The notes under the pieces are model-generated. The model had not been told where the DNA came from, ran no database searches, and was given only the letters and a program-made list of their open reading frames with translations. Positions 43,817 through 52,575 of a stretch of DNA of 64,000 nucleotides are shown here, piece after piece. Position numbers and translations under genes: made by a program. The stretch's first letter is position 1, and each line of letters opens with the position of its first letter. Source of the stretch: an uncultured Chloroflexales bacterium (GTDB lineage: Bacteria; Chloroflexota; Chloroflexia; Chloroflexales; Chloroflexaceae); contig CAKZSI010000007.1 in the NCBI GenBank assembly GCA_937918935.1, positions 50,674-114,673 on the forward strand, given 5' to 3'.

Positions 43817-45067
43817 ATGGTGCAACCCCTGTCCGCCTCCCACCGTCTGCCGGTCACCGTCCTTTCAGGCTTCCTTGGCGCAGGCAAAACGGCGCTGCTC
43901 AATCACGTCCTGGCCAATCGCGAGGGCAGGCGCGTGGCCGTTATCGTCAACGATATGAGCGAGATCAACATTGACGCGCAGCTGGTGCGTAGTGGCGGGG
44001 CAGCCCTGCGCCGCACCGAGGAGCGCCTAGTCGAGATGACCAATGGCTGCATCTGCTGCACGCTGCGCGAGGATCTGCTCGTGGAGGTAGGCCGCCTGGC
44101 GCGTGAGGGCCGCTTCGATTACTTGCTGATCGAGTCCACCGGCATCTCCGAACCCCTCCCCGTCGCCGAGACGTTCACCTTCGCCGGCCCCGATGGCGTG
44201 TGCCTGGGTGATCTGGCCCGCCTCGACACTATGGTGACAGTGGTAGATGCCTTCAACTTCCTGCGCGACTTCAGCTCCCTCGATGAGCTGCGCGATCGTG
44301 ATCTGGCCATCAGTGAGGAAGATGAACGATCGGTGGTGGATTTGCTGGTTGATCAGATCGAATTCGCCGATGTACTCGTTCTTAATAAAACCGACCTGAT
44401 TCAACCTGCTGAGGCTGATCGGATCGAAGCCCTGCTGCACAAGCTGAATCCTGAGGCGACCATCGCGCGCACCAGTTTTGGGCGCGTGCCGCTCGACCTG
44501 ATCCTCAACACCGGTCGTTTCGATTTCGAGCGCGCCGCCCAGGCCCCTGGCTGGTTGAAGGAACTGCGCGGCCAACACACCCCCGAAACCGAGGAGTACG
44601 GGATCGCCAGCTTTGTGTACCGCGCCCGACGCCCCTTCCATCCGCAGCGCTTCTGGGAGCTGATCCACGAGGAATGGCCGGGTGTTTTACGCTCGAAGGG
44701 TCTATTCTGGCTGGCGACGCGCATGGATTACAACGGTGTCTGGTCACAGGCGGGCGGGGCCTGCCGGGTCGAACCAGGCGGCCAGTGGTGGGCGGCGATG
44801 CCTGAAGATGCCGTCCCCGATGATCCGGCAGAGGAGGCGCTCCTGGCCAGTCTGTGGCATCCTGACTGGGGTGATCGACGCCAGGAGATTGTGCTGATCG
44901 GTCAGGAGATGGACGAAGCCGCGCTGCGCGCCCGGCTCGACGCCTGTTTGCTCACTGATGCCGAGATGGCGCTCGGCCCCGAGGGCTGGGCACGTTTTGC
45001 CGACCCCTTCAGCGCCTGGGATTCGTTTGCCGGCGACACTGACGGGGTAGATGAGGTACTTGATTGA
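43817..45067 (+). CDS. COG0523 (CobW/ZigA-type) metallochaperone GTPase
   Basis: 416 aa. P-loop [15 protein letters not shown] (~residues 18-32), zinc-binding motif [13 protein letters not shown] (CxCC), [26 protein letters not shown] and NKTD for guanine recognition, then a CobW_C domain to ~400. Such GTPases deliver zinc to client enzymes under shortage and are classic Zur-regulon members. First large gene of an operon with a Cys-poor L28 and a degenerate zinc ribbon, preceded by two Zur-like boxes. A cobalt role is less likely here because the corrinoid genes lie far away. Confidence 0.88.
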   Translation: MVQPLSASHRLPVTVLSGFLGAGKTALLNHVLANREGRRVAVIVNDMSEINIDAQLVRSGGAALRRTEERLVEMTNGCICCTLREDLLVEVGRLAREGRFDYLLIESTGISEPLPVAETFTFAGPDGVCLGDLARLDTMVTVVDAFNFLRDFSSLDELRDRDLAISEEDERSVVDLLVDQIEFADVLVLNKTDLIQPAEADRIEALLHKLNPEATIARTSFGRVPLDLILNTGRFDFERAAQAPGWLKELRGQHTPETEEYGIASFVYRARRPFHPQRFWELIHEEWPGVLRSKGLFWLATRMDYNGVWSQAGGACRVEPGGQWWAAMPEDAVPDDPAEEALLASLWHPDWGDRRQEIVLIGQEMDEAALRARLDACLLTDAEMALGPEGWARFADPFSAWDSFAGDTDGVDEVLD

Positions 45068-45099
45068 TCCCGCCGCGCCAGTATGCCGTGGAGCCTGCG

Positions 45100-45603
45100 A
45101 TGAGCTATGCCGACAAAGAGATCCCCTGCCGGGATTGTGGGGGTCGCTTTCTTTTCACTGCCGGGGAACAGGAGTTTTATGCCAGCAAGGGGTTTATGAA
45201 CGAGCCGACCCGCTGCCCGGCCCGGCGACGGGCCAGAAAGCATGGTGCCGCACTCCCGGAGGGCCCCTGTCCTCACGATGTGAGTGGTCTGGGAAGCGTA
45301 CCGGGCGGCGGAACCGCCACGGACAACGGCGCTGGCGCTGCTTCGCGCCATTCAGCGCCGCGCCGCGAGCGCATGCCCTACACCGGCCCGTTACCCGATG
45401 GTCCGGTGGCGGCCCGTGTGCTGCGCATCGATCCGGCGGGAAGGTTCCTCTTCGCCCGCGTCGAGTCGGCAGGCTTCGATGTCTACGTGCATCATAGTCT
45501 CTTCCGCAACGCCGGAGTGCGCGAAGGCGATCGCGTCACGATCCTGGTTGAGGATAGCGAACGCGGCCCGCGGGCCAGGTCTCTGTGGACAGATCAGGGC
45601 TGA
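45100..45603 (+). CDS. Zinc-ribbon / cold-shock-like protein lacking one zinc ligand
   Basis: 167 aa from the ATG at 45100. N-terminal 'probable zinc-ribbon' domain: DKEIPCRDCGGRFLFTAGEQEFYASKGF, then NEPTRCPAR. The family normally has C-x2-C twice; here the second pair is C39-PA-R42, so the fourth Cys is lost. After a variable linker a cold-shock-like OB domain follows (~95-165: GRFLFARVESAGFDVYVHHSLFRNAGV). A zinc-sparing variant in a zinc-starvation operon would make sense. Possibly RNA-binding. Confidence 0.75.
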   Translation: MSYADKEIPCRDCGGRFLFTAGEQEFYASKGFMNEPTRCPARRRARKHGAALPEGPCPHDVSGLGSVPGGGTATDNGAGAASRHSAPRRERMPYTGPLPDGPVAARVLRIDPAGRFLFARVESAGFDVYVHHSLFRNAGVREGDRVTILVEDSERGPRARSLWTDQG

Positions 45604-45700
45604 TGAGATCAAGCGCCGTCCTGCGGGGGCGTGGAAAGGCTACCCCTCCTCACAGTTCCTGTAGTGGCGGCAAGCTCGTAATTGAAAGGTCTATCAAACA

Positions 45701-46066
45701 ATGAAGGTCGCCTACATTTTCGCCACTTCCGGCCATACGGCCAGTTACAAGCTCGGCAAGATGATTCTGCCCCAGTTGGAGGAACAGCGCCACGGGGCGC
45801 AGGTGGTGGGCATGTTCTTTTTCGACGATAATACCTACCTTCTGCGCGCCGGCGATCCGATGGGCGAGCGATTGGCCAGGGTGGCCGCCGAGCAGGGCAT
45901 CTTGCTCATGATGTGCGACCAGTGCGCACTGGAGCGTGGCCTGGCCGTGGGTGAGCCGGGCAATTGCCGGGTGACTGGAACGGTGCCCGGTGTGCAGGTA
46001 GGATGTTTTCCCGATCTGTATGCCGCCCTGGCGACTGCTCCGCCTGATCAGGTTATTACGTTGTGA
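45701..46066 (+). CDS. DsrE-family protein
   Basis: 121 aa with GAAAGG ahead of the ATG. DsrE/DsrF-like fold: KVAYIFATSGHTASYKLGKMIL, VVGMFFFDDNTYLLRAGDPMGERLA and the Cys motif MMCDQCALERGL. These proteins bind or relay sulfur through Cys, or act as small chaperones. Here it is co-directional with zinc-starvation genes, between the zinc-ribbon protein and L28. Its role in metal stress is inferred. Confidence 0.75.
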   Translation: MKVAYIFATSGHTASYKLGKMILPQLEEQRHGAQVVGMFFFDDNTYLLRAGDPMGERLARVAAEQGILLMMCDQCALERGLAVGEPGNCRVTGTVPGVQVGCFPDLYAALATAPPDQVITL

Positions 46067-46086
46067 ATATTGCCTGGAGTTATCTC

Positions 46087-46338
46087 ATGGCCAGACGCTG
46101 CGATCTCACCGGTCGAAAGCCTTCGTATGGGCATAACGTCTCCTTCTCCAAACGCCGCACGAATCGGCGCTGGGAACCGAATCTCCATTACCACCGCATC
46201 TGGGTGGCCGAGGAGCAACGCTTCGTGCGTCTTAAACTTTCCGCAGCCGCCCTGCGCGAGATCGAGAAGAAAGGGTTGCTGGCCGCCCTGCGCGACCGTG
46301 GCCTGACGCTCAAAGACGTGGAGGGCCAGGGTGCTTGA
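46087..46338 (+). CDS. rpmB: Ribosomal protein L28, Cys-poor (zinc-independent) paralogue
   Basis: 83 aa from the ATG at 46087 (TGGAG upstream). L28 pattern: MARRCDLTGRKPSYGHNVS, SKRRTNRRWEPNL, LRLSAAALREIEKKGL-like end. The zinc-binding form has paired C-x2-C motifs; this one keeps a single Cys (CDLT), so it is the 'C-minus' form. C-minus L28 paralogues are predicted Zur targets that replace the zinc form in shortage and release zinc. Its position behind a COG0523 GTPase fits. Its stop overlaps the next start by 8 bp. Confidence 0.88.
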   Translation: MARRCDLTGRKPSYGHNVSFSKRRTNRRWEPNLHYHRIWVAEEQRFVRLKLSAAALREIEKKGLLAALRDRGLTLKDVEGQGA

Positions 46339-47503
46339 CTGGCTGATCATCGGTGGCGGGATCCATGGCGTGCATCTGGCATGCGTGCTGCTGGGCAAGG
46401 CCGGCGTCGCCCCGGAGCGCCTGCGCATCCTCGACCCTCACGAGCGCCTGCTGGCGCGCTGGGAGACCTGTACGGCAACGACGGGAATGGAGTTCCTGCG
46501 CTCGACCGCGGTGCACCACGTCGCGCTCGATCCGCACGATCTGTGGCATTACGCCCGGCGCCATGGATTTGGGGAACACGCCTTTCTCGGGCGCTACCAG
46601 CGCCCCGCCCTCGACCTGTTCTGCGACCACTCACGAGCGCAGATTGCTGCCGCCGGTCTCGACCGGCTGCACGTGCGGGGGCGGGCAAGCGGCCTGCACC
46701 GAACCGAGACGGGCTGGGCTGTTGAGAGCGACCAGGGATGCCTGGCGGCACGACGGGTGTTGCTGGCTATCAGTGTTACCGAGCAACCCCGCTGGCCGGC
46801 ATGGGCCGCGACGCTTCGCGCCGCCGGCGGCCCGGTGTGGCATCTCTATGAACCGGGGTTTCAACGCGATGTGCTGCCCCACGGGGCTGTGCTGGCCGTT
46901 ATTGGCGGCGGGATCAGCGCCGTGCAGGTCGCTCTCGCCCTGGCGCACAACGCGCCCGGGCGCGTGACGCTGCTGATGCGCCACCCTCTGCGCGTCACCG
47001 ACTTCGACAGCCCGCCGGGCTGGCTCGGCCCCAAGAACCTGCGCGGCTTCCTGGCCGAACCGAACCTGGAACGCCGCCGGGCAATGATTGCCGGCGCGCG
47101 TCAACCGGGGAGCGTTCCTGACGACGTGGCGCGCAGCCTGCGGCGCGCCGAGCAACAGGGCCTGCTCCAGGTCCGGCGCGACCAGGTGCAGCGCGCTCTT
47201 CTGCGGAGCGATGGCGCTGTGGACCTGGAACTGACCGAGGGAACGCTGCGGGTCGGCGGGGTGCTGCTGGCTACCGGCTTTGAGCAACATCGCCCCGGCG
47301 GCCCCTGGCTGGATGCGGCTATCGCCGCCTATGATCTGCCCCTGGCGCCGTGCGGCTATCCACGCGTGGACCGGGCGCTGCGCTGGGCGCCCGGGTTGTA
47401 CGTAACCGGGGCGCTGGCAGAGCTGGAACTGGGGCCGGCAGCGCGTAACATTGCCGGCGCCCGTCATGCCGGGGAGCGCCTGGCGATCGCGGCGGCGCTG
47501 TGA
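46331..47503 (+). CDS. FAD/NAD(P)-binding oxidoreductase
   Basis: 390 aa from a GTG overlapping the L28 gene. Two Rossmann motifs: DWLIIGGGIHGVHLACVL at the N-terminus and VLAVIGGGISAVQVALALA near residue 195, as in NAD(P)H-dependent flavin oxidoreductases and the lysine/ornithine monooxygenase group. Late motifs GVLLATGFEQHRPGG and GLYVTGALAELELGPAARNIAGAR. Substrate unknown. Translational coupling to L28 suggests use under zinc limitation. Confidence 0.78.
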   Translation: MLDWLIIGGGIHGVHLACVLLGKAGVAPERLRILDPHERLLARWETCTATTGMEFLRSTAVHHVALDPHDLWHYARRHGFGEHAFLGRYQRPALDLFCDHSRAQIAAAGLDRLHVRGRASGLHRTETGWAVESDQGCLAARRVLLAISVTEQPRWPAWAATLRAAGGPVWHLYEPGFQRDVLPHGAVLAVIGGGISAVQVALALAHNAPGRVTLLMRHPLRVTDFDSPPGWLGPKNLRGFLAEPNLERRRAMIAGARQPGSVPDDVARSLRRAEQQGLLQVRRDQVQRALLRSDGAVDLELTEGTLRVGGVLLATGFEQHRPGGPWLDAAIAAYDLPLAPCGYPRVDRALRWAPGLYVTGALAELELGPAARNIAGARHAGERLAIAAAL

Positions 47504-47679
47504 TGGAACGGGTTGGCGGCGTGGGGGTTGGCGCGACTATGTCTCAGATAGTGGTCTATACGCTCTGGCAGGACTGTCGTATACTCGTGGCAGCGGCAAT
47601 GTGGCGCCCGCTGTATACCAGGGCAAACAGGCATGTGATTGCCTCGTTCGCCACATCTCTGTCAGTAAAGGAACCTGCC

Positions 47680-48003
47680 ATGAGCCATCAGATTCATGCC
47701 AACCATCCCCACCTCCACAGCGAACATTGTGGCCATCTGCGCATTCAGCACGAGGAGCATGTGGATTACCTGCACGACGGCCATCTGCATCATCCACACG
47801 AAGGCCACTACGATGAGCATGTTATCGCAGTGAGCGCCACCAATCCCGACGGCTGCGCTCCCATACCCTGCCAGTGCGGCCACGATGGCTGCGGGCATCC
47901 CCTGATTCCCCACGGCGATCACCTGGACTACCTGGTCAACGGGCGTCTGCACCATCGCCACGGTGATCACTGTGATGATCATGGCCCGGTGACGGTGCTG
48001 TAG
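47680..48003 (+). CDS. His-rich putative metal-binding protein
   Basis: 107 aa with AAAGGA ribosome site. More than a quarter of residues are His, arranged as repeats: HPHLHSEHCGHLRIQHEEHVDYLHDGHLHH, then a second half with CQCGHDGCGHPLIPHGDHLDYLVNGRLHH. The half-repeat H-x-DYL-x-G-x-LHH occurs twice. No signal peptide, so probably a cytoplasmic zinc (or nickel/copper) buffer. It follows the zinc-starvation operon and may be regulated with it; it converges with copCD. Confidence 0.75.
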   Translation: MSHQIHANHPHLHSEHCGHLRIQHEEHVDYLHDGHLHHPHEGHYDEHVIAVSATNPDGCAPIPCQCGHDGCGHPLIPHGDHLDYLVNGRLHHRHGDHCDDHGPVTVL

Positions 48004-48005
48004 CT

Positions 48006-49784
48006 CTATCTCAGGTCAGGCTGATCGACAACCGGAACTATAAATACGGCGCTTACATCAGCCCGTCCGGCCCGCCGCACCAGCACCGCAATTTCCCAGT
48101 CCCCGACGATGCTCAGCATACCCCTGGCCACGGCTGCGCCATCGTCACTATGGCGGTAGGCTTCAATCACGCCTGGGACGATATCGAGCCCGCGGCGGGC
48201 CAGGCTGAGCCGGATGACTTGCGTCTCGACCGCCTGACCCTCGTTGTCGGCAACGGTCACCTGGAACTCATTCGCCCCCAGACGGACCGGTTCGATGCGC
48301 AACCGCACCCGCAGGTCGCCGGCCAGTTGGACCTGATCGAAGGCGATACCAGGCGTGGGCGGTATTGTCGGAGCGGGCGTCGCCGGGCCGGGTGTCAGCG
48401 CCATCGGGGTGGGCGTCGCCGGGGTAGACGCCAGCGCCTCCACTGGCGGGGGCAGGCTCGTGAGCGCCCCCGCCGCGCCCAGGGCCAGCAGCGCAACTCC
48501 TCCCTCGGCCAGCAGGCTGCGTCGCAGGCGTGCCAGCCAGGGGCGTGCACCAGTGCGCAGGCGCGGCCCGACAACCAGCGCATGGTACGCCCCCATCGCC
48601 GCCATGGCGCCAAAGCAACACAGCTTCACCACCAGCGCCCGCCCGTAGGCGCTTTCCCGGAGCGCTGTCAGCGAGGGGATCTCACGCAGAGCCGCGGCCA
48701 CGCCACTGAGGGCCAGCACGGCAACACCCCCCAGCGCCAGCGGCGCAAAGTGTCGCCATAGCCCGTTCACCACGGTCAAGGAGTCTGTTCCCTGGATCAG
48801 CGGCAGTACCAGTGCGAGATTGAGCACACCGCCGGCCCAGATGCTCGTTGCCGCCAGATGCAGCCAGTTCACCAGCACAGGCAGCGCAGGCTGCGCCTTT
48901 GCCCCGGCGTGGCCAGCCAGAGCGAAGGTGAGGAGCAGGGCCGCACCGAGAACCAGCGCCAGCGGCGCCCGCCGCCGAATGGCGGCAGGCCCGATACTGG
49001 TTGCCGTCAACGCCAGCAGCGCCGTGGCCAGCCCCATGCGTGTCATGTGCAAGAGACCCTGGCGCGTGCCCAGGGCCGGCCAGAGCAGCGCCAGGCTGGC
49101 GGCGCTTTCATACACATACAGCCCGAAGAGCAGGGGCGTTCCGATCACAACTACGAATATCAAGCCGGCGCTCCAGCGGCGCCAGCGACGCACCGCTTCC
49201 GAGGTCATCGCTGTGCTCCCCAACACCGGCACAGCCACCCATGGCCAGAAGATCCAGCCCCCCACCGTCGCTGTCGCCCCGAGGAGCAACCCCCAGCGGA
49301 TCAGGATCTGCGCTAGAGGAAAACGCTCCGCGAGCGCCTCCGACGTCGGCGCTGCAACCGGCGTCTGCGCGGGAGGAGGACCCGGCGCTGCCGGTGTGGG
49401 CGCTGGCGATGCGTCGAGCACGGTGAAGACGAACGTGCCGCGAACTACGTGCCCATCGCTCCCCGCCGCCGTCCACACCACGGTATACAGATCCGGTTCC
49501 AGGGGCGGCAACGTTAACACCAGCCGGTGGGCATCAGCAGGATCGCGCCCGCCCCCCTGCACCGCCAGCACGCCCTGGCTGGTGTAGAGCGCCAGCGTAC
49601 TCAACGCCTCAATCGGCTCGTTAAAGGTGATTGCCACCTCTAGCGGCGGCCGTGTGAGCCGGGCATCGGGCGCCGGCTCGATGGCGACAATCTGCGGGTG
49701 CGCCCATACACCGCGCACGCCGAGAAGGAGCATCCCCAGGCACACGAGCGCCAGGAGCACGAACGTTTTACTCCTACTGTGCAT
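48006..49784 (-). CDS. CopC-CopD fusion with C-terminal YtkA-like domain
   Basis: 592 aa. Signal peptide ~1-28, then a CopC domain (AHPQIVAIEPAPDARL; DGHVVRGTFVF) with the N-terminal His for copper; about eight membrane helices of CopD (HLAATSIWAGGVLNLALVL, VVKLCCFGAMAAMGAYHALVV); a Pro/Thr linker; and a last ~120-residue beta domain resembling YtkA/FixH (LRIEPVRLGANEFQVTVAD). Similar to YcnJ-type copper importers. A separate copC lies 8 bp upstream. Role: copper uptake or handling for periplasmic cuproenzymes. Confidence 0.85.
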   Translation of the reverse strand: MHSRSKTFVLLALVCLGMLLLGVRGVWAHPQIVAIEPAPDARLTRPPLEVAITFNEPIEALSTLALYTSQGVLAVQGGGRDPADAHRLVLTLPPLEPDLYTVVWTAAGSDGHVVRGTFVFTVLDASPAPTPAAPGPPPAQTPVAAPTSEALAERFPLAQILIRWGLLLGATATVGGWIFWPWVAVPVLGSTAMTSEAVRRWRRWSAGLIFVVVIGTPLLFGLYVYESAASLALLWPALGTRQGLLHMTRMGLATALLALTATSIGPAAIRRRAPLALVLGAALLLTFALAGHAGAKAQPALPVLVNWLHLAATSIWAGGVLNLALVLPLIQGTDSLTVVNGLWRHFAPLALGGVAVLALSGVAAALREIPSLTALRESAYGRALVVKLCCFGAMAAMGAYHALVVGPRLRTGARPWLARLRRSLLAEGGVALLALGAAGALTSLPPPVEALASTPATPTPMALTPGPATPAPTIPPTPGIAFDQVQLAGDLRVRLRIEPVRLGANEFQVTVADNEGQAVETQVIRLSLARRGLDIVPGVIEAYRHSDDGAAVARGMLSIVGDWEIAVLVRRAGRADVSAVFIVPVVDQPDLR

Positions 49785-49792
49785 GCGTAGGC

Positions 49793-50290
49793 TCAGGCCC
49801 GCTGGCGGCGCAGCAGCGTTCCCATACCAATGAGCGCGACGGCGAGCGCCAGCACCTCAAGCAGCGGCCATTGCCCACCCGCGCCTGTTGCTGGCAGCGG
49901 CGCCGCGGCCACGCCGACGGTGAAGCTGATCTGGCCCCGGTCGCTATGGCCATCAGTACTCACGTTGCGCCATTGCACCGTGTAGACCCCATTCCCGAGA
50001 CCACTCTGGAGCGAGACCGTCAGCGTGGCCCGTTTCGCGTCATTCAGATCCAGAGCCGTATCGCCACGGTCAATCTGCCTGCCGCCAGCGTCGGTAACGG
50101 TGATCAGGTTGCCGTCGGGTTTAAGCTCCTCGCTAAACACCAGAATGATCCGGTCGGGCGGAGCAGACAGTGTGGCCCCATTGGACGGGTTGGATGAGAC
50201 AAGACGGGCATGGGCCAGCGCCGAGCCAGGGGTGATGGCAAGTGCCAACAGCACCGCCAGGACTACGAGCCATGAAAGCCTGATGATCAT
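49793..50290 (-). CDS. copC: CopC-like copper-binding protein with C-terminal anchor
   Basis: 165 aa. Signal peptide ~1-26 ending SALAHA; the mature protein starts with His, as needed for copper binding. CopC motifs HARLVSSNPSNGATLSAPP, VFSEELKPDGN, VYTVQWRNVSTDGHSDRGQISFTV. The tail has LPATGAGG, a hydrophobic helix and RRQRA, which is a sortase-like or simple membrane anchor. Same operon as the CopC-CopD fusion. Confidence 0.87.
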   Translation of the reverse strand: MIIRLSWLVVLAVLLALAITPGSALAHARLVSSNPSNGATLSAPPDRIILVFSEELKPDGNLITVTDAGGRQIDRGDTALDLNDAKRATLTVSLQSGLGNGVYTVQWRNVSTDGHSDRGQISFTVGVAAAPLPATGAGGQWPLLEVLALAVALIGMGTLLRRQRA

Positions 50291-50321
50291 AAGAATATCT
50301 CCCTATGCCTGTCGCATGTCA

Positions 50322-50813
50322 TCAACGGATCTCCGCGATCCGCCATCCGGCGCTGGTCATCATCACAGTGATATGCAGCGTAAAAGCGCCGTGGTGACAA
50401 CGGACCTGTACCGGCACTACCTCGCTGGTCCCCCACGGAACCTGGTCGAGCGATGTACGGGTTCGATACGGGCCTATCGTAACGACCAGATCGGCGCGCC
50501 CAGACATCGGGCCGGCCCAGCGCTGGCGCACCTCGTCCAGCAACTGCTGCTGACGTGGGCCATCGTGCGCCATCAACTCGCGTATTGCCGCCAGATCGTC
50601 CTGATCGAGAGCCACGAGCGCCTGACGAACCAGATCCACTGGCAGCGGAGGTCGCAGATCAAAGCCGCTCTGGCGTTCGGCAACGATCAGCGCCTGATCA
50701 AGCGCCGCGATGGGAGGAGCGCAACCACTCAGCAACACAGGAATGAGCATTAGCAGAAATGCCGCCACTGGAGGGCGGGAGGCACGGTAAGGAGGGTACG
50801 TATGTGTAACCAT
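50322..50813 (-). CDS. Lipoprotein of unknown function in the copper operon
   Basis: 163 aa from the ATG at 50813. Lipoprotein signal (AAFLLMLIPVLLSGC). The mature part is mostly helical (LDQALIVAERQSGFDL, ALVALDQDDLAAIRELMAHD), then a beta C-terminus with a single CHH. No family recognised. It sits between cytochrome c and copC genes, all on the minus strand. Confidence 0.65.
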   Translation of the reverse strand: MVTHTYPPYRASRPPVAAFLLMLIPVLLSGCAPPIAALDQALIVAERQSGFDLRPPLPVDLVRQALVALDQDDLAAIRELMAHDGPRQQQLLDEVRQRWAGPMSGRADLVVTIGPYRTRTSLDQVPWGTSEVVPVQVRCHHGAFTLHITVMMTSAGWRIAEIR

Positions 50814-50902
50814 AAGCGTCTTCTCATCCTGGTCCATGAACCGGGTTGGCCTGTCTGCCGCTGGACCCGCTGGTGCGACGCGCCAGCACATCTACCAGGC
50901 AG

Positions 50903-51328
50903 TCATGGTGAAAGGGTTCGCAGATAGGCCATCAGATCGGCCAGTTGCTGGTCATTGAAGCGTTGGGGCGGCATAAAGCCGATTTGTCCCTGGCCGCCCT
51001 CGCGGATCCAGGCGGCGATGTTGGCCTCAGTGCGCTCCTTGCCGTTGGGCAACTTTCCACCATAATCCACATTGGCGGGAAGAGCAGGCCCCGCGGGGTC
51101 GAACAAACCGGCCAACCCTGGCCCGAACACGTGCTCGGTGGTGGTGGCATGGCAGGAGACGCAGGCAGAAAAGAGCCTGGCGCCGCGATCAGCATCGCCG
51201 CGCGCAGAATAGGGACGATCGGGGGGGAGTGCGCCCGCGATAGGCGCTTCGGCCGCCGGTTGCGCACCGCAGGCGGACAGGCCAAGGAGTAGAGCGATCC
51301 ACAATGAGATAAAGTTGCGTCGGAGCAT
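50903..51328 (-). CDS. Mono-haem cytochrome c lipoprotein
   Basis: 141 aa from the ATG at 51328. Lipoprotein signal ending LGLSAC; haem motif CVSCH with upstream GARLFSAC; distal Met in IGFMPPQRF; C-terminal LADLMAYLRTL. Class I cytochrome c, outside the membrane, probably an electron carrier or a copper-reducing partner. Second gene after the CxxHC membrane protein in the copper operon. Confidence 0.85.
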   Translation of the reverse strand: MLRRNFISLWIALLLGLSACGAQPAAEAPIAGALPPDRPYSARGDADRGARLFSACVSCHATTTEHVFGPGLAGLFDPAGPALPANVDYGGKLPNGKERTEANIAAWIREGGQGQIGFMPPQRFNDQQLADLMAYLRTLSP

Positions 51329-51516
51329 AAACGTATCATTCCATCGGCGCGTGTACGCCTGATAAGCTAGACGGAGAAGTCCGTCAGGGCGTTCTGAACG
51401 CACTGACCAGATGCCGTCAGACATTCGGCTGCCAGAGTTGGAGCGAAAGATGGTTGCGGTGTAACCTTTCTGCTCGACCAGCAGAGGTGTAACACAACCG
51501 GGTCTGGCCGCTGGTC

Positions 51517-51894
51517 CTACCAGCGTGGGGGTGGGGTAGGGGGTGGAACGGTCTGAGGCGGAAATTCCTGAAGAGGGCGGGGCGCAAGCACAGCCATCAT
51601 CAAACTGATGATCACGAGGAGAGGAACAATCTGATGAAGCAGTTCGTAGAGGGCGCGTGGGGCGAGGTTTGAGACCGCGTCGGGCGCCATGGCGGGCGCG
51701 GTGGATTCCGTCATTCCTGCCGGAGCATCACGCCTTCCATCGTGGTGGCAGAGGAACAGCGCAATGGCCGGGCGCTCGGCCAGGATGCGTTGGACCAGGC
51801 AGTGGATCACGCAATTCAACGGGCTGAGCACACCCAGCTCTACGGCGATGAGCAGCGCAAGGGTGTGTAGCATCCACAGCCGCACACCTGCCAT
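51517..51894 (-). CDS. Small two-TM membrane protein with CVIHC motif (family copy 2)
   Basis: 125 aa from the ATG at 51894; the predicted promoter (51962-51990) lies downstream of the longer ORF's start, which supports this shorter form. It shares with copy 1 LGVLSPLNCVIHC, LVQRILAERPAIALFLC, LAPRALYELLH and a PPPTPPPR tail. First gene of a minus-strand series with cytochrome c, a lipoprotein, copC and copCD. A role in copper or haem handling at the membrane is inferred from this and the other two loci. Confidence 0.68.
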   Translation of the reverse strand: MAGVRLWMLHTLALLIAVELGVLSPLNCVIHCLVQRILAERPAIALFLCHHDGRRDAPAGMTESTAPAMAPDAVSNLAPRALYELLHQIVPLLVIISLMMAVLAPRPLQEFPPQTVPPPTPPPRW

Positions 51895-51961
51895 GCCGGG
51901 CAGCCGCACGCGCAGTTGGGCAACACAGGGATTATTTTGTGTTCCACTTCTCACAAGGTTG

Positions 51962-51990
51962 ACTATACCAGACTCGGCTAGAAAGCTCAA
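51962..51990 (-). promoter_or_regulatory. Promoter of the cytochrome/copper operon
   Basis: On the minus strand, TTGAGC (51990-51985), a 17-bp spacer and TATAGT (51967-51962) with an extended-10 TGG in front. Confidence 0.55.
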
Positions 51991-52140
51991 GCGGCAGGCT
52001 CGCCTCAGCTACGTCCCCGGCGGCAGAAGCCGCGGGCTACGGTGGCGAATCCCGCCTGCGCGGGCTGTGGGGCGATGATCAACCAGACGTTGACGTAGCC
52101 CTGAGAGTTGCCCCGGGACTTATTGGCCCTGACAAAAAGT

Positions 52141-52150
52141 ATGATATAAT
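52141..52150 (+). promoter_or_regulatory. Extended -10 promoter before CxxHC copy 3
   Basis: TGA-TATAAT with a perfect -10 at 52145-52150, 39 bp before the ATG at 52189. The -35 is weak. This and the promoter at 51962-51990 point away from each other, so the two CxxHC genes are divergently transcribed. Confidence 0.55.
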
Positions 52151-52188
52151 CCCGCCACCACCTCTTCAGGTTGCGACGAGAGAACGCT

Positions 52189-52575
52189 ATGAGCCGTGCG
52201 CGAGGGATAGCATCTGGCGGCATCCAGGCGCGTACCGCGGCACTGCTCCTGTTCTGGAGCATTCTTACCATTGCACTCCTGAACCCGCTACTGTGCCTGA
52301 TGCACTGCGCGATGACCCGGCAGCACCCGGCGCTCTCTACGGAACACCGACACTTCCTCTGCGACCTCGGGAACCCCGACGCGAAGGGAGGGGACGGCGC
52401 CTTCGTGGTCGTCTGGAGTGGCCCGCGGGCGGTGCATGAAGCTCTGCCGTTGCCCGCTACCGCCCTCATCGTCGTCATGGTACTCGTAACCATCCTTGTC
52501 ACCGCCTCCCTCTATGTCCGCCAGCACATTCCCCTGCGTGATCGGCCTCCGCCTAAACTTCCCCTCGCTCTCTGA
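52189..52575 (+). CDS. Small two-TM membrane protein with CLMHC motif (family copy 3)
   Basis: 128 aa from the ATG at 52189. More distant from copies 1 and 2 but with the same order: helix, LLNPLLCLMHC, HRHFLCDLG, SGPRAVHEAL, second helix (~95-115) and RPPPKLP tail. Followed on the same strand by a cytochrome c lipoprotein gene. Divergent from copy 2. Confidence 0.62.
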   Translation: MSRARGIASGGIQARTAALLLFWSILTIALLNPLLCLMHCAMTRQHPALSTEHRHFLCDLGNPDAKGGDGAFVVVWSGPRAVHEALPLPATALIVVMVLVTILVTASLYVRQHIPLRDRPPPKLPLAL

